Assembly: GCA_963576725.1 (NCBI GenBank)
Contig: OY755236.1
Span: 64,020,636 to 64,084,635 of the forward strand
Source of the DNA: Azorinus chamasolen
Lineage: Eukaryota > Mollusca > Bivalvia > Cardiida > Solecurtidae
Direction of reading: 5' to 3'
Length of the DNA: 64,000 bases
A model generated the notes under the pieces. It was not told the origin of the DNA and ran no database searches. It worked only from the letters and a program-made list of their open reading frames with translations. Position numbers and translations under genes: made by a program. Positions 50,901 to 62,900 of the stretch are shown one piece after another. Each line of letters starts with the position of its first letter. Position 1 is the stretch's first letter.

Positions 50901-53900
50901 ATTATGAGGAGGTCTTGTGTGAGATTGCGTTTGGAGTCAAAAGGTTAACAAGCTTGTCAGCAAGGTCATTTGCTTAAGATATTTATCACAATAGTTTTGT
51001 TTCCTGATGGTAGTTTCCAGAGTCTGATGATAACATATTTCCTTATGAGGAGGCCTAGTGTGGGATTGCGTTTGGGAACAAAAGGTCAACTAAGAAGGTC
51101 ACTGCTTATAAGGTCCAACGTTCAACTATAAAGGTCACTGTTGGTAAAAAAAACTTAAATGGTTATATTTATTCAGTATACTGTGTTAAGTTTTGAGATA
51201 CATCAGGGCTCAGGCTAGAGGGTTGAATGGGAGAAAATGTCTTCCTAACGTTTTGAGCTAAGGGAGAAATTTGAATATATAGAACATTATAGGAGAATAC
51301 AACATCAGGACCAAAACTTCTCCCTAAATCCCACCAAACTCCTCCCCGCTGGAGAGATCCAACTTGAGTCTTGTTACGTTTGAAAAAAAATCATTTTGGT
51401 GTCCAGATGATAAGTTTTGGAGTTCAAATATCAAGATCAGTGTTACCATCAAGGTTTCAGTTGCTCCAAAAATACTGATGACAGCAGGGGATGAGCACTG
51501 CCTGCAACACTGAAACATGCTGGTTTCCTTTGTCTCTCGAGTGCCATCTCTGGAACTACAGGTTGGATTAAAGGAATGTTCTTGATCCTTCTCAAAAATT
51601 GTTCAGACTAATTAAGTACTTTGGACCAATGTTATTTAGTTCACATGAGCAATACAGAGTAATTTACACGGATCCAGACTGTTTGACACTGTATTTTTAG
51701 CATTAATGTCAGAAACTAGAAAATTGTGTCTTAAGACACAGCAAGGCCCCCTCAATGAAAAAACTGTGACACACAGACAGACGGACGTGACACACAGACG
51801 AATGGACAGGTGCAAAACATAATGCCCCTGACTATTGTCAACAGGGGTATAATAATGTTTAACCCTATACTCCATAAATATGCCTTTCTACTCCTTTGCA
51901 AACTGAGTAGACCCAGATCAGATAGCATCTGTAGGAGCTGCCTGATCGGGGTCTGCTCTTTTTGTTTATGAAATGATATAGATATGATTCTGCAGTTCTG
52001 CCATTGCCAAAATTTCCTGTGTTCATGTATTTAAGAAGTAAAATAAATAGTATTCTTGATTTTATTATTTGTTACATGAATATTCATGGACAAAAGGGCT
52101 AATTGCTGTCTTTAACACATTACCCCCTAGTGACGCATTTTTGCGCCTCTATAAAATTCACATTGTGAAACCATTGTGATAAATAGAGCATTTGCTCCTA
52201 TAGGATCAAATGCTGTATTTATCACAATGGTTTCAAACTACAAAATTATTAAAAAAAAATCCTTTTCTCTAGTTAATGCTCTAATTCTCTAGTTTGTACG
52301 CCCGTTTGAAAAAACGGGACGTATTATGGAATGGCGCTATCTGTCCGTCTGGCTGTCTGTCCGTCTGTCCGTCTGTAACATCTCTAACTCAAGTTCCGCT
52401 TGGTGGATCCTTCTCAAATTTAGCCACAATGTTTATCTAGACATGCTACAGTAGCCTGCCAAGTCCCGGTTTGTTTATCCAAGGTCAAGGTCACACAATT
52501 GGACTTAGAATTTGCGTTTAGCAAAAATGTTAACCGGTCTGTCTGTCTGTAACATCTCTAACTCAAGTTCCGCTTGGTGGATCCTTCCCAAATTTAAACA
52601 AAATGTTTATCTAGACATGCTACAGTAGCCTGCCAAGTCCCGGCTCATTTATCCAAGGTCAAGGTCGCTTAATTGGACTTAGAATTTGCGTTTAGCATTT
52701 GCGTTAAGCAAAAATGTTAACCTCAATTTATGTGGAACAAGTCCACTTATTTACATAACACTTTGTGATAAAGCTTTGAAACTTGGAACACTTGTTCACC
52801 GTCACAACCTTCACCTGTAGGCAAGAGTAAATAACTCTGTCAAGCATTTTGACTGAATTATGCCCCTTTTTAACATAGAATTTTTGGTTAAGGCTTTGTT
52901 AAAGTCCATTTATTTACATAACACTTTGTGATAAAGCTTTGAAACTTGGAACACTTGTTCACCGTCACAACCTTCACCTGTAGGCAAGAGTAAATAACTC
53001 TGTCAAGCATTTTGACCGAATTATGCCCCTTTTTAACTTAGAATTTTTGGTTAAGGCTTTGTTAAAGTCCATTTATTTACATAACCCTTTGAGATAAAGC
53101 TTTTAAACTTGGAACACTTGTTCACCATCACAATCTTAACCTGTAGACAAGAGTACATAACTCTGTCAAACATTTTGACAGAATCATTCCCCTTTTTAAC
53201 TTATAATTTTTGGTTAAGGCTTTCTTAAAGTCCATTTATTACAGGAAGGCCGTAAATTGCAAGAAAGCAAATCAAGTTACATATTTTAATTCCAAGCTAT
53301 CACTTGTCATTCCAACAAACAATATATGATTCAAAATGTGGCAGTTATGGTCTCCTGCGTGGACAGAAGATTCTAGAGAAGTGCTCCAAATTAGGAAAAG
53401 CTGTGACTACCACTCATAACCCTCAAGCTCAATTCTTACTGAGCTCCACCTGCTAGGACTTCCTAACAGAAACCCATGCGTGAACCGTTCCACGCATATA
53501 CCATATAACTACCCCCACAGCAGATACATGTGAGGGTTGTGGCCCCATGGCGGATGCACATGGTGCACGAAATGCAAGTTAAGCCTCATGGCAGAAGCGC
53601 ATGCTGCTCACATGCATTAAATTCCCATTTTGTTTTGCATTGGATCGGTCAACAGCTATTTCCTCCGAAACAAATCCCCTCTGTTAACAGCACCTCTCCA
53701 GAATTTTCCGCCAAACCCTAGAGAGGCACTCCCAATTAAAGGGGAAAAACCATCTACAAGGCCTATCTATGTAGGCAATCAAATTATGCAGTTAATAAGT
53801 AAAATGAATCGGACCTCTATGGGAAAACATCTCCAGAATTCTCTGCCCAGACAGTGACAAAAAAGAAATTTGAAAACAGTTTAATGTGTTCCAAATTGTT

Positions 53901-56900
53901 GAAACATTTGTCAAACGGCTAAACAATTAGTCATTGTCTAAAGTTATTACGGTAGTAGGATAGCAACTGAGTCAAATCTAAATGCATATATTATATTCTG
54001 GGAGAATACAACACTTTTAAGCTCTAAATGTCCTGGCTGCCTATATATTACAATTGCAGCAATCTAACATGTGTTGAAAAGCTCCTTTCCGTATCCTCCC
54101 AAAACTGAATTGACCATAGTCAGTGAATAGTCTGTAATAAATGAAAAAGGCACAGCACAGTAAATAGTATCAAAATGATTTCAATAATATACATGTACAT
54201 GGATAGACAAGGGTGGGAGGGTGGGAAAAGATTTTTGAAAAATTTGGAGAGCGTAAATTTGACCTAGATAAGGTTGCAAGCTAAACGGTGCAGTGTGATT
54301 TTTACCACCCGTGAAAATCACACCAGTCAACATCAGCGTGGCAACTTACGTTCGCGTAATAAATTGGGCTATTTAAAACAATAGCCCCTATTATTACAGG
54401 AAGGCCGTAAATTGCAAGAAAGCAAATCAAGTTACATATTTTAATTCCAAGCTATCACTTGTCATTCCAACAAACAATATATGATTCAAAATGTGGCAGT
54501 TATGGTCTCCTGCGTGGACAGAAGATTCTAGAGAAGTGCTCCAAATTAGGAAAAGCTGTGACTACCACTCATAACCCTCAAGCTCAATTCTTACTGAGCT
54601 CCACCTGCTAGGACTTCCTAACAGAAACCCATGCGTGAACCGTTCCACGCATATACCATATAACTACCCCCACAGCAGATACATGTGAGGGTTGTGGCCC
54701 CATGGCGGATGCACATGGTGCACGAAATGCAAGTTAAGCCTCATGGCAGAAGCGCATGCTGCTCACATGCATTAAATTCCCTATTTGTTTTGCATTGGAT
54801 CGGTCAACAGCTATTTCCTCCGAAACAAATCCCCTCTGTTAACAGCACCTCTCCAGAATTTTCCGCCACACGAACAGGGTTCGCCCCAAAATTCTGAAGT
54901 TTATTGCAAAAGCTAAATTAACTGCTCTAAAGCCTCCCGAAAATTGTACAAAAAGAGATCAGTGCCCACATCTGAAAGGTGCACACCATCATTAAAGTAC
55001 ATCCCTGGTGTGTCGGCAGTAATTTCACCATGGTTCACAAATAGCCCTCCTCTAAATTCTGTCAATCTTCTGACAAATCTATTCAAGCACTTTCTTTTAC
55101 GTTCTATCTTGTCTGCAGGAATTTGAGTCTTTCTCCATACCAATCTTGGCAAAAATGAGGACATAACAATTGCAGTCCCGGGGAAGTTATCAAACAAACT
55201 ATCGAGATCAGACCTAATCTTAAAACGTAAATTTATGCCTTTTTCTGAACCAATGTCATTAGATCCTAGATGAATAATTATGGCCCTTGGCTTCTGGTGA
55301 TGCAAAGCCATATACTGAACCTTTGTCATCAACTGGTTCCAATGCATACCACGAATACCCAACCATTTAATACCAGCCACTTTTGCCAGACCCAAGTTTC
55401 TTTCAATTCTGCGAAATCTTGCTCTTTGCTCTGCCCAATAAATGTAGGAATCGCCGACCAGCCATACGTCTGGAAATATACTTATATATGTATCAGCAAT
55501 GAGTGACACAATAGTCCAATAATTCTCCTACAATCTGATATACTTCAAAAATGCATTAGAACTCCAACGCCCCATTCTCTGAATAACTGCATGTGACACT
55601 CCCTTGCTTGCTAACCAAGTAGCAGCTCCAATCCTAAAGGAATGAGTCTTAAAACCTGAACAAGGTAGCCCTAAACTCTGCATTACTCTTGTCAAAACCG
55701 CACCAAATTGATATCTTGTTAAAAATGAACCATCCTGGTGACAAAGAAGGCATTTACCTTGAGTAACCTTCGATCGGGCCAGGAGAAAGTTCTGCATCGC
55801 TGCAACTGGACAAACCTGTGTGCCAGTTGCAACAATGTCAACACTCTGAGGTGGTCCATGCTGATTACATTTTGCTCGCCTGAGAAAAATTTTAAATGAG
55901 CTACCTGACTTGAACTGCCTAATGTCTGAATATTGCAGCGGGGCATCGAGCATGGATTGGGAAGTGAAAGCAAGTTCCCCAACCCTAAATAAACCAAAGA
56001 ATGCCAGTGTATAAGCTGCTCTAAAGAGCAATGTTTCGTATTTTGAACTACAGATGGCTGGCAATTTTTCATAAATTTTGACTAATATGTCATATGTAAT
56101 TGGAAGCCTAGTGTCTGTAACGGATTTTGAGCGGCGATAACCTTCTAACATTTTGTTAATTGACAAATGCGATGTATGATCCACTACGTCCCTAAGCCTA
56201 TTTTGAAATCTTATGGCTGCAATGTAAGTGGATGTAGTTTTGTATGCATATCCTCTATGAAAAAGGTATGTTATAAATGTTTCCAATTGGAAAAGGGAGG
56301 GAGGCCAATCCTGACTAAAACTGTAACTAGTGCGAAAATGTGCAAACAGCTCCAATGCATTGGAGTACACCAAGCGTGTATTATGAGCTAAACCAGCTTC
56401 AAAAAGTCTTCTAGAGTCAGCTCGAAGATGTTCCAGAGGTGGGTTGGAAATGGCACAGGGTTGAGATCTGCCTCTGGAGCCAGAGCTCGAAACCTGCTCA
56501 TCTGAAAACGAGACAAACTATCAGCAATGTCATTCCTTACACCAGGAATATGTTCTGCCTTTAACACTAAATTATAATGTAAACATTTCAAGGTCAATAC
56601 CCGCACCAAGACCATCAAAGCATCTGACTTTGAGGTTTGAGAGTTCAAAACCTGCACAACTGACTGATTATCACAATGAAATAGCACCCTTTTATTCCGA
56701 AATTCTTCACCCCAAACATAAATAGAGACTAAGATTGGGAAATATTCCAACAATGTAATATCCTTAGTGTAGCCCTTTTCATGCCAACTTTCAGGCCAAG
56801 CGGCAGACGCCCACTTTCCTTGAAAATAAGCCCCGAAACCTTTACCCCTAGCTGCAGAACTATCTGTAAACAGGCCGAAATCGCTATTGCGAAGGCAAAT

Positions 56901-59900
56901 GTGATCATTGAAAACAGATACACCGTTGAAATCCTTGAAAAACACCAGCCACAGTTGCAAGTCTTGACGTATTCCCACAGTCAATCTGATATGATGAAAG
57001 GCACATTTAACTCCCCTAGTAGCATTAATCAGGCGTCTGCAGAATGGTCTACCTGGGACAATTGCTCTACACATAAAATTCAGAGACCCTATAAGTGACT
57101 GAAGTTCTTTCAATGTGACACTCCTCTTGTGTTCCAAAATATTGTTAATCTGTTCTACTATGCGACTTATTTTTTCTAATGGAATACGAACTTGCATAAG
57201 AACTGAATCGAGTTCCAAGCCCAGAAAAACTAGGACTGTTGTAGGACCTTCTGTTTTTTCATTGGCGATTGGCACCCCGAAATCATTGCAGCATGCAAAG
57301 AAACTATTCATCAGACTAATGCAATGATCTGTATTCCCTCTTCCACCAAAAATGAAGTCATCCAAATAGTGTTCTAACTTACCGACTCTACATGAAAAAC
57401 GAACCACCCATTCCAGAAAAGTCGCAAATAACTCGAAGGTAGCACAAGAAATACTGCACCCAAAAGGTAGCACTTGATCAAAATAATAGAGGCCCTCAAA
57501 TTTAAAACCAAGCAAACTGAAATCGTTTGGTGATACCGGTATCAAACGAAAGGCAGATTTAATGTCAGATTTGGCAAGCAGTGCACCCTGACCCAACTGT
57601 TGAATCATTTCGATTGCAGCATCAAATTTGGTGTATTGAACAGAACACAATGCAGGATCAATATAATCATTAACAGAATCTCCTTGTGGAAAAGAAAGAT
57701 GATGTATTAATCTAAATTCACCTGGATCCTTTTTGGGAACAAGACCTAATGGCGAAACTCTAAAATGTTTAAATGGAGGGATAGAGAATGGACCCATAAT
57801 TCTGCCTGCTTGTAGTTCTTTTTGAATTTTTTGCCTTACTATTTTTGGATTCTTATTTGCTGAGGATAAGTTATTGGCCTCTAACGTCTTAGCCTGCCCC
57901 TCAAAATGGATTGAAAAACCGTCTTTAAAACCTGAACAAATCTTTTTTGCAGCCGCCCTATTCGGATAAATGGAAAGGAATTTTTTCATCTGTGCTAACC
58001 TGATTGGTGTGGTGGCAAGTGTCAAATTAGTGTCTTTGGGGTTTGGGTTGATGTTGAATGTATCTGTTTGTGAATTGGTTACCTGTGCGAAAGGGTTGAT
58101 TGAAAGAGCGAGGACACTGCTGTTGAGTGTGCGTCCCCTTGCATGCAAGGCACACATGGTTGTACTTACAAGTTTTAAAAGAACAGCCCTTTGTGGAGTT
58201 AAAATCCCAGCATAGTTTAGCCGGACGGCCAGCACTAACTGCTGGCGTACTGGTCTGTAAGGGGTTAGCAATGGTGCCTTGATGTGAATGAGCAGGTATC
58301 ATCATAGTTCTGAGCCATAGATCGGTATTAATAATAGACCATGACTGGGGTTGCACAGCCTGGCGCATACGGAAATTTTCATCGTATATTTTCCAAGCCA
58401 ATGTGTTGCCCGAGCGACTTTCAGCCTCCCTGATCAACGCTATATACTCGAACATTTCCCCAGCCTTTTGGGGCACCTTTTTGATCAGTATAGAAGCATA
58501 GATCAGGAAGGCATCAGTCCAGTCCCTTATGTTTGATATGGATTTTGTCGGCTTCTGTTTTATTTGAACCTGACCCCGCTCGTCGATGAACAAATTAGAC
58601 GGTGCCGACGGCGATTCGGCTGACCCACGCAATAGTAGAGCCAAATTGACATATTCCCCCAGCCAAATTTTTTGGCAGAGCTCCACCGAAACATGCAGAG
58701 ACATGGGATCATTTATACATTTAAGTGCCGATTCAGGGAGCGAAAACTCCCGACTAGGAATAGAAAAAGATTTTTGAAAAATTTGGAGAGCGTAAATTTG
58801 ACCTAGATAAGGTTGCAAGCTAAACGGTGCAGTGTGATTTTTACCACCCGTGAAAATCACACCAGTCAACATCAGCGTGGCAACTTACGTTCGCGTAATA
58901 AATTGGGCTATTTAAAACAATAGCCCCTATTATTTACATAACCCTTTGAGATAAAGCTTTTAACCTTGGAACACTTGTTCACCATCACAAGCTTTACCTG
59001 TAGGCAAAAGTACATAACTCTGTCCAACATTTTGACAGAATTATGCCCCCTTTTAACTTAGAAATTTTGGTTAAAGTTTTGGTTAAAGTCCACTTATTTA
59101 CATAACCCTTTTAGATTAAGCTTTTAAACTTGGAACACTTGTTCACCATCACAAGCTTCACCTGTAGGCAAGAGTACATAACACTGTCTAACATTTTGAC
59201 ATAATTATGACGCTTTTTAGCTTGGAATTTTTGGTTAAGGTTTTGGTTAAAGTCCACTTATTTACATAATCCTTTCAGATAAAGCTTTTAAACTTGAAAC
59301 ATTTGTTCACCATCACAAGCTTCATCTTCATCTCAAGCATTTAGACACAATTATGGCACTTTTTAATTTAGAATTTTTAGTTAAGGTTTTTTGTTAAAGT
59401 ATGCCTATTTACAACCTTGAAACTTGGTCGCAAAATTGGACTTAGAATTTGAATTTAGCAAATACATTAACCCCAGTTTATGTTGAACAAAACCTCGACG
59501 GGCGTATATTGTGCCCACTGGCACTCTTGTTGGTAGATTAATTAAAAAATGTTGGGTCTAAAAATAGCCTAGGAAAGAATGAGTTAAAAGCAGGCTAATC
59601 CGGATCAAAAGGTGTCTTTTTCGAGTGGAGGGTTAACGGTCACATACATGTTTTGTTTCTTTTTCAGATTTTGTTAAAGGAAGAATTAGAATAGAACTAG
59701 TCACAGAGGATTTAGCTACACAGAAGGTTAGTTGCAGCTATTTAAGTCTACATGTATTGTAAATGTTAGTACAATTTATACACTACATTACGTAGTATAC
59801 TAGTTAACGGCTTCTTCAAACATGAAGATGGCAGAAAATAAAGTCATTTCTGTTTTAACCATTTCCCTATCCAATATTCTTGTAAGAAATAATATCATGA

Positions 59901-62900
59901 ATATTTATTAGCTAAACTTTTATAATGTAAACTTTTCAAAGGAACATTTTGCTTTCACAAAACTGTAGAATCAGATCTATATCATGTCAAAAGCAAACAG
60001 AGCAGACCCTGATCAGACAGCTCCTATAGGGTCTACTCTGTTTGCAAATGTGTGAAAAGGTGTTTATATGATAGAAAGGGTTTATAGGATTTTTTATGTT
60101 ATCATTCTTTAATTATTAGATTCCATTCAGTATGATGAATAGATTAGCTTTGCTAGAGGATTTCAAATGACTATGCAGATTTCACCCTAATCAGAGTGCT
60201 CCTTCAGGAATCTTCTGATCTGGGTCTACACTATATTTATACCCCCAACGGCGGGCATATAGTAATCTCATTATCTGTCCGTCCGTCTGTCCTTCCATCC
60301 GTCCCAAATTCCGTGTCCCTTCTGTAACTTTTTTTATCTCTGAATGGATTTCAAAATAACCTGGCACAAATGTTCACCACACAAAGACGATGTGTGGCGT
60401 TCAACTCCCTGGTCCATGGGTCAAAGATCAAGGACATCCTTCAGGGTCAAAGGTTGGGGCATAAGTGTTTCACAAACACACTCTTGTTTAAATGCTGATG
60501 AAATCTTTACCCATATTCAGAGGGTTAATAGGTTGGGTACACACACTAGTGGATGTGCAGTATTTGTATGTTACAGATGGTTTTAGCAACGATGATACAA
60601 AAACTGTTTGAAAGATAATTGTTGACTAGGTAAGTGATTACTGTTCTTATACTCCAGGTGGATGCCCTGCTCTGCAGTGTCTCAACAGATATGAACCTGA
60701 CCAGGAATGCCATTTGTAAATCACTAGTGGAAGCTGGTGGCAGAGGGTTGCAGGTGTGTATTTGATACCTACACTCAGACCTGTAGATTACAGGTTAACC
60801 CATTACCTCATGGGCTATTTTTAGATCCAATCACTTTGAATAAATCTACCGAAAAGGAGCATTGACAAGAGTAAAGGAAAATTTTAGAATTTTGTAGTTG
60901 GAAACAGTTGTGATAAATAGAGCATCTGCTCCTATAGGAGCAAATGCTCAATTTATCACAATTGTTTCAACAGTTGACTTTTGCAGAGGCGTCAATATGA
61001 GGGAATGGGTTAATTACTGCATCGTTTATTTCTCAACCAAATCCTGTCTTATTGGTACTCATTAGAATCATCACAGAGGCGATTCTAATGAGTACTAGAA
61101 TCATCACAGAGGCGATTCTAATGAGTACCAACAACATAGGGTTGGATTGAGACGTGTACAAACTATTGTTTTATATTTTTCAACTCTTTCCCTACTGAAT
61201 ATTCATGTAAAAAATAATGACATAATGAATCTTTATTAGCTGATTTGTTTAAAATGGCATATGAATACAAGATGTTTTTGTGTTGGTAGAATTCATAATT
61301 TCATAAACAAACAGAGCATAATTTTAACTACTACCCACCTTAGAGACTTAGAATGTTTCATTGCTGCTTTAATATGACGGATATCTATTTGGGCTTTCTC
61401 TTATTTCTTTTGTAAGTTGCATTAACTCTTTCAAGTCAGAAATCAGGATGGAATAGTCCATCAGTGTTTAACTACTGTCACTGACTACTCTGTATGAAAG
61501 TCTTAAACATGCTTAGCGATTTTAAATTGTAAACAGTGCAGACCCTGATCAGAGGGCTCCTCAAGGAGCCCTCTGATCTGGGTCTACACTGTTTGCAATA
61601 ATAGTGGATGCATGTCCCAGGTTGAAAGGGTTAATTTACTAATAGTCGTTAGACATGCTGCTTTTGACTAGCTTCTTAACCTTTTACCATTATGTAAAAA
61701 ATATTGACATCATCAATAATGATAAGAATCATGTTTTAATTGACATACAAGGACAGATATTTTTGGCTATGATAGAAAGTGTAGAATCAGATTGGTATTA
61801 TTCCATAAGCAAACTGAGCAGACCCTGATCAGACATCATAGGAGCTATTTAATCTGGGTCTACTTTATCTGAAAAGGTATCTCCATGAGGTACAGGGTTA
61901 AAGATATGTTAACTGATGTATCTGTGCATTGTAGGAGGAGTGTAAGCAGAAGTACAAGAATGAGTTGGCAGTTGGTAAAGTAGTAGACATCTCAGGGGCC
62001 AGTCTTCCATGCAAGACTATCTATCTCACAGTATTACCTACCTATACCGACTCCAGTGCAGGAGAACAGGTTAGTAAAGCTGATCTTTTAAAATAGAAAA
62101 AACACAGGGAAATGTGCTATTTCATTTTAATTGAATAAATCTACCGAAAAGGAACACATACAAGAGAAAAGGAAAATGTTGGAATTGTTTAGTTTTGAAA
62201 CTATTATGTTAAATCTTTTTATCACAATGGTTTCAAGAAGTGACTTTTATAAAGGTGTAGAAAGGCGTATTTATGGAGGAAAGGGTGAAGCAACCATCTG
62301 CTTTTAGACACCAATGTTTATGACAAAATGGTCACTTTAGAAGGGTTTTACTGTACTTTAAATTATTTCCTTATATTTGCTTTACAGAACATGATAGGAG
62401 TATTACAGACTACATTTCAACTGGCTAACTTAAAAGGCTACCAGTCAATAGCCATTCCTGCATTAGGCACAGGTCATTGCAGCTACCCGAAGAACATCTC
62501 GGCCAAATGTATGTACGAGGCTGCTCTTGACTGGGCCGCCAAAAATCCCAAGGCCTCACTCAAGCTAATCCGCTATGTCATGTACAGTAAGGATACGGAG
62601 GCACAACAGGTACTTTGAGAATGTTACTATTTAGCCATTTACCTAATGAATATTCATGTAAGATTGTCACAAAATAGTAATTAACTCATTTTTATGCATA
62701 TGAAGCAAGCAAAAACTTGGAATGTGTGGCAGTGAACGACCAAACTATTAAAATAGGTAATACTGAATCATTTAAAAATGTAATAGTTTCTGTTAGATAA
62801 TGCTGCCAATAGTTGGACAAGGAACCTATGTACTACACTCTTTTGACACTCCTCAAGGTATTGAAGAGAATTGGAAGAAAAATGCATCTAGGAATTACAC

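Larger units (their letters stand above)
53238..58934 (-). mobile_element. Ngaro-1: near-intact Ngaro-type retrotransposon
   Basis: Tyrosine-recombinase retrotransposons integrate through a circular intermediate instead of a DDE integrase. On the minus strand: A1 (58934-58765), gag, RT-RNase H, tyrosine recombinase, SGNH hydrolase, B1 (54868-54393), A2 (54395-54226), B2 (53713-53238). The split repeats plus SGNH ORF, with no methyltransferase seen, place it in the Ngaro group, not DIRS1. All four ORFs are long and open. The two B copies differ by about one small change. No target-site duplication is visible beyond a few shared bases. Confidence 0.93.
52297..59531 (+). mobile_element. Satellite-bearing element, TACGCCCG type, split by Ngaro-1
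   Basis: It opens with the hairpin TACGCCCGTTTGAAAAAACG/GGACGTA and a GTCCGTCTG run. There are two units of AACATCTCTAACTCAAGTTC, then about six units of roughly 168 bp (AACTTGGAACACTTGTTCAC). It ends GACGGGCGTATATTGTGCCC and CACTCTTGTT. Ngaro-1 sits within a monomer. Confidence 0.8.
52118..59587 (+). mobile_element. MITE-B split by a 7.2-kb insertion
   Basis: Left part 52118-52296 runs through the hairpin (GCTCCTATAGGATC) to CTCTAGTTAATGCTC. The right part 59532-59587 resumes GGTAGATTAATT...AAAAATAGCCTAGG and ends AATGAGTTAA. Confidence 0.7.

Noticed and set aside
53530..54897. Two near-identical frames of 63-70 codons starting MRVVAPWRMH
   Set aside because: They are in the duplicated B repeats of Ngaro-1 on the strand opposite to its genes.
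53238..58934. LTR retrotransposon or retrovirus-like element
   Set aside because: There are no LTRs, protease, DDE integrase or envelope; split direct repeats and a tyrosine recombinase mark it as Ngaro-type.
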